A DNA stretch of 6,544 nucleotides from Planctomycetia bacterium (GTDB lineage: Bacteria > Planctomycetota > Phycisphaerae > Phycisphaerales > UBA1924): the NCBI GenBank assembly GCA_005776545.1, contig SXOY01000324.1, positions 1-6,544 of the forward strand. Direction: 5' to 3'. Below are positions 5,408 through 6,544 of the stretch, one piece after another. The stretch's first letter is position 1, and each line of letters opens with the position of its first letter. A program made the position numbers and the translations under genes. The notes beneath the pieces are model-generated. The model was given only the letters and a program-made list of their open reading frames with translations. It had not been told where the DNA came from and ran no database searches.

Positions 5408-6368
5408 TGCGGTGATGGCCGCCGAACGTGCGGCCAGCTTTACCAAACGCTCAATCAAGAAGTCAGCCAAACTGGCTGGATATCACCTTGCGCTGTCGAT
5501 GCTTGACCTGACAACGCTGGAGGGAAAAGACTCTCCAGAAAAGGCTCGCTCGCTCGCTCGCAAGGCTGTTCGCCCCGATGAGTTGGACCCTTCGCTTCCA
5601 AGTGTTGCAGCGGTGTGCGTTTATCCGCAAATGGTCCCTGATGTGCGACAGGAACTTGATAAGGTCAAAGGGAGTCGTGTCAAGATCGCCGCCGTTGCAA
5701 CGGGGTTTCCCAGCGGCCAGTTTCCGCTTGATGTGAAACTCCGCGATGTTGCTGATGCGATCGCCAAGGGTGCAGATGAAATCGATATGGTCATCTCTCG
5801 CGGGGAATTTCTCGCGGGGAACTATGCCTTCGTCGCCGACGAAATCCGCGAGGTGAAACTTGTCTGCGTCAAATCGACGCGACCGGTTGCGCTGAAAGTG
5901 ATCCTCGAAACAGGCGAACTTGAGACGCTTGACAATGTTCGCCTCGCCAGTGATATTGCGATTCGAGCGATGGCAGAGGTTGACGATCTTGATGCGGCCG
6001 CCGCAGCAGAGCGGCATGAACTTGGGTTCTTTGATTTCATAAAGACGAGTACTGGCAAAGTGCAGCCTGCCGCAACGATGCCGGTGACTCTGGTTATGCT
6101 CGAAGCGATTCGCGACTGGTATCTCAAGACCGGGCGACTGGTCGGAATGAAGCCTGCCGGCGGTATCCGTACTGCGAAGCAGTCATTGCATTACTTGGTC
6201 ATGGTCAACGAAACGCTTGGTCATGTCACAGGCAATGGCACTTGCCCGTGGCTCTCTACATGCCTTTTTCGGTTCGGAGCATCAACGCTCACCAACGACA
6301 TTCTGCGTCAAGTTCGGTTCCTCAAGAGCGGAACATACCAGGCATCTCACGATTTCAGCGAGGCATAA
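5376..6368 (+). CDS. deoC: Deoxyribose-phosphate aldolase, long animal-type form
   Basis: Cytoplasmic class I aldolase that reversibly splits 2-deoxyribose 5-phosphate into glyceraldehyde 3-phosphate and acetaldehyde, the last step of deoxynucleoside catabolism. The 330-residue product has LDLTTLEG (43-50), AAVCVYP (78-84), ATGFPSGQ (108-115), EIDMVI (135-140) with Asp137, ILETGEL (176-182), FIKTSTGK (221-228) with Schiff-base Lys223, GMKPAGGIR (257-265) with Lys259, and FRFGASTLTNDILRQV (298-313). Length and the C-terminal Gly-x-Tyr-x-x-x-His-Asp-Phe match the roughly 320-residue form found in animals rather than the 259-residue E. coli enzyme. Residues about 201-217 (Glu-Val-Asp-Asp-Leu-Asp, five Ala, Glu-Arg-His-Glu-Leu-Gly) look like an insertion before the Schiff-base strand. 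The ATG at 5376 is chosen because residues 9-29 align loosely with the N-terminal helix of that form; TTG 5370 and ATG 5415 are alternatives. None has a clear ribosome site. It overlaps the hydrolase by 32 bases, implying coupling. Confidence 0.94.
   Translation: MPSPWNSPRVDAVMAAERAASFTKRSIKKSAKLAGYHLALSMLDLTTLEGKDSPEKARSLARKAVRPDELDPSLPSVAAVCVYPQMVPDVRQELDKVKGSRVKIAAVATGFPSGQFPLDVKLRDVADAIAKGADEIDMVISRGEFLAGNYAFVADEIREVKLVCVKSTRPVALKVILETGELETLDNVRLASDIAIRAMAEVDDLDAAAAAERHELGFFDFIKTSTGKVQPAATMPVTLVMLEAIRDWYLKTGRLVGMKPAGGIRTAKQSLHYLVMVNETLGHVTGNGTCPWLSTCLFRFGASTLTNDILRQVRFLKSGTYQASHDFSEA
6360..6363 (+). promoter_or_regulatory. Ribosome binding site of the aldehyde dehydrogenase, inside the aldolase end
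   Basis: GAGG lies eight bases upstream of the ATG at 6372 and is part of the last codons of the aldolase gene. It supports 6372 as the start and gives the dehydrogenase its own initiation signal within the operon. Confidence 0.6.
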
Positions 6369-6371
6369 TTC

Positions 6372-6544
6372 ATGTCAGAAACCGAAGTATCACCTGCAGC
6401 TCTTGTCGCTCCTCAGCGAGATGTACTCATTCCATCCTCAGTGCAAACTGCCAAGTGGGACTACGCACCCGCGCCCGAATCAGTGAAAGTTGAAATCAAG
6501 CCGCAATATGGCCACTTCATCAATGGCAAGTGGACATCGGGCAA
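6372..6544 (+). CDS. Aldehyde dehydrogenase, N-terminal fragment (cut by window edge)
   Basis: An open frame of 57 complete codons runs off the right end, starting three bases after the aldolase stop. The translation begins MSETEVSPAALVAP, continues WDYAPAPESVKVEIK (about 29-43) and then YGHFINGKWTSG (46-57). The last segment is the characteristic first strand of the NAD(P)-dependent aldehyde dehydrogenase superfamily (Tyr-x-x-Phe-Ile-x-Gly-x-Trp). Tyr-Ala-Pro-Ala-Pro-Glu-Ser is a preface that I recall from dehydrogenases encoded beside deoxyribose-phosphate aldolase. The catalytic Cys and Glu and the cofactor motif lie beyond the window, so activity and substrate cannot be judged. Oxidation of the acetaldehyde made by the aldolase is the most economical guess. 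The leader of about 45 residues is longer than in many family members. Confidence 0.8.
   Translation, partial: MSETEVSPAALVAPQRDVLIPSSVQTAKWDYAPAPESVKVEIKPQYGHFINGKWTSG

Noticed and set aside
5463..6127. Long minus-strand open frames opposite the aldolase gene
   Set aside because: They are antisense shadows of a strongly conserved coding region, with no recognisable domain.

Overview
The window is an ordinary chromosomal segment of a Gram-negative-type bacterium with moderate G+C (a little above one half by eye). Several features suggest a planctomycete-like lineage, perhaps Phycisphaerae: a secreted redoxin with the Phe-Asn-Pro-Asp-Cys-Pro-Phe-Val signature, a roughly 700-residue site-2 protease with extra PDZ-like modules, and a long, animal-type deoxyribose-phosphate aldolase followed by an aldehyde dehydrogenase. 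This placement is inference from remembered family features; no marker gene is present.

Left part (1-2271): a lipoprotein with a rhodanese fold on the minus strand (5-469) is transcribed away from an exported DsbD-N-terminal-domain protein on the plus strand (525-1385). The gap between them is only 55 bases. A secreted thioredoxin/peroxiredoxin-like protein (1449-2213) follows and ends at a strong intrinsic terminator (2239-2271). All three products look envelope-located and belong to thiol or sulfur-chemistry folds. Two of them lack a cysteine that the canonical enzymes rely on.

Right part (2330-6544): four same-strand genes lie almost without gaps, as expected of one operon. They are an RseP-type intramembrane metalloprotease (2330-4441), a membrane-anchored alpha/beta hydrolase (4451-5407), deoxyribose-phosphate aldolase (5376-6368, overlapping the hydrolase by 32 bases) and the first 57 codons of an aldehyde dehydrogenase (6372 to the window edge). 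The last two fit together biochemically: the aldolase releases acetaldehyde, which a dehydrogenase could oxidise. The protease and hydrolase have no evident biochemical link to them.

There is no tRNA, rRNA, CRISPR array, transposon or phage gene that I can support. No non-coding stretch exceeds about 120 bases. I do not see a convincing undescribed system. The points worth a second look are the cysteine-less rhodanese lipoprotein, the stand-alone DsbD alpha domain, the lysine-rich linker of the redoxin with its five-copy 9-base repeat, the enlarged protease, and an alanine/acid-rich insertion next to the aldolase active-site strand.
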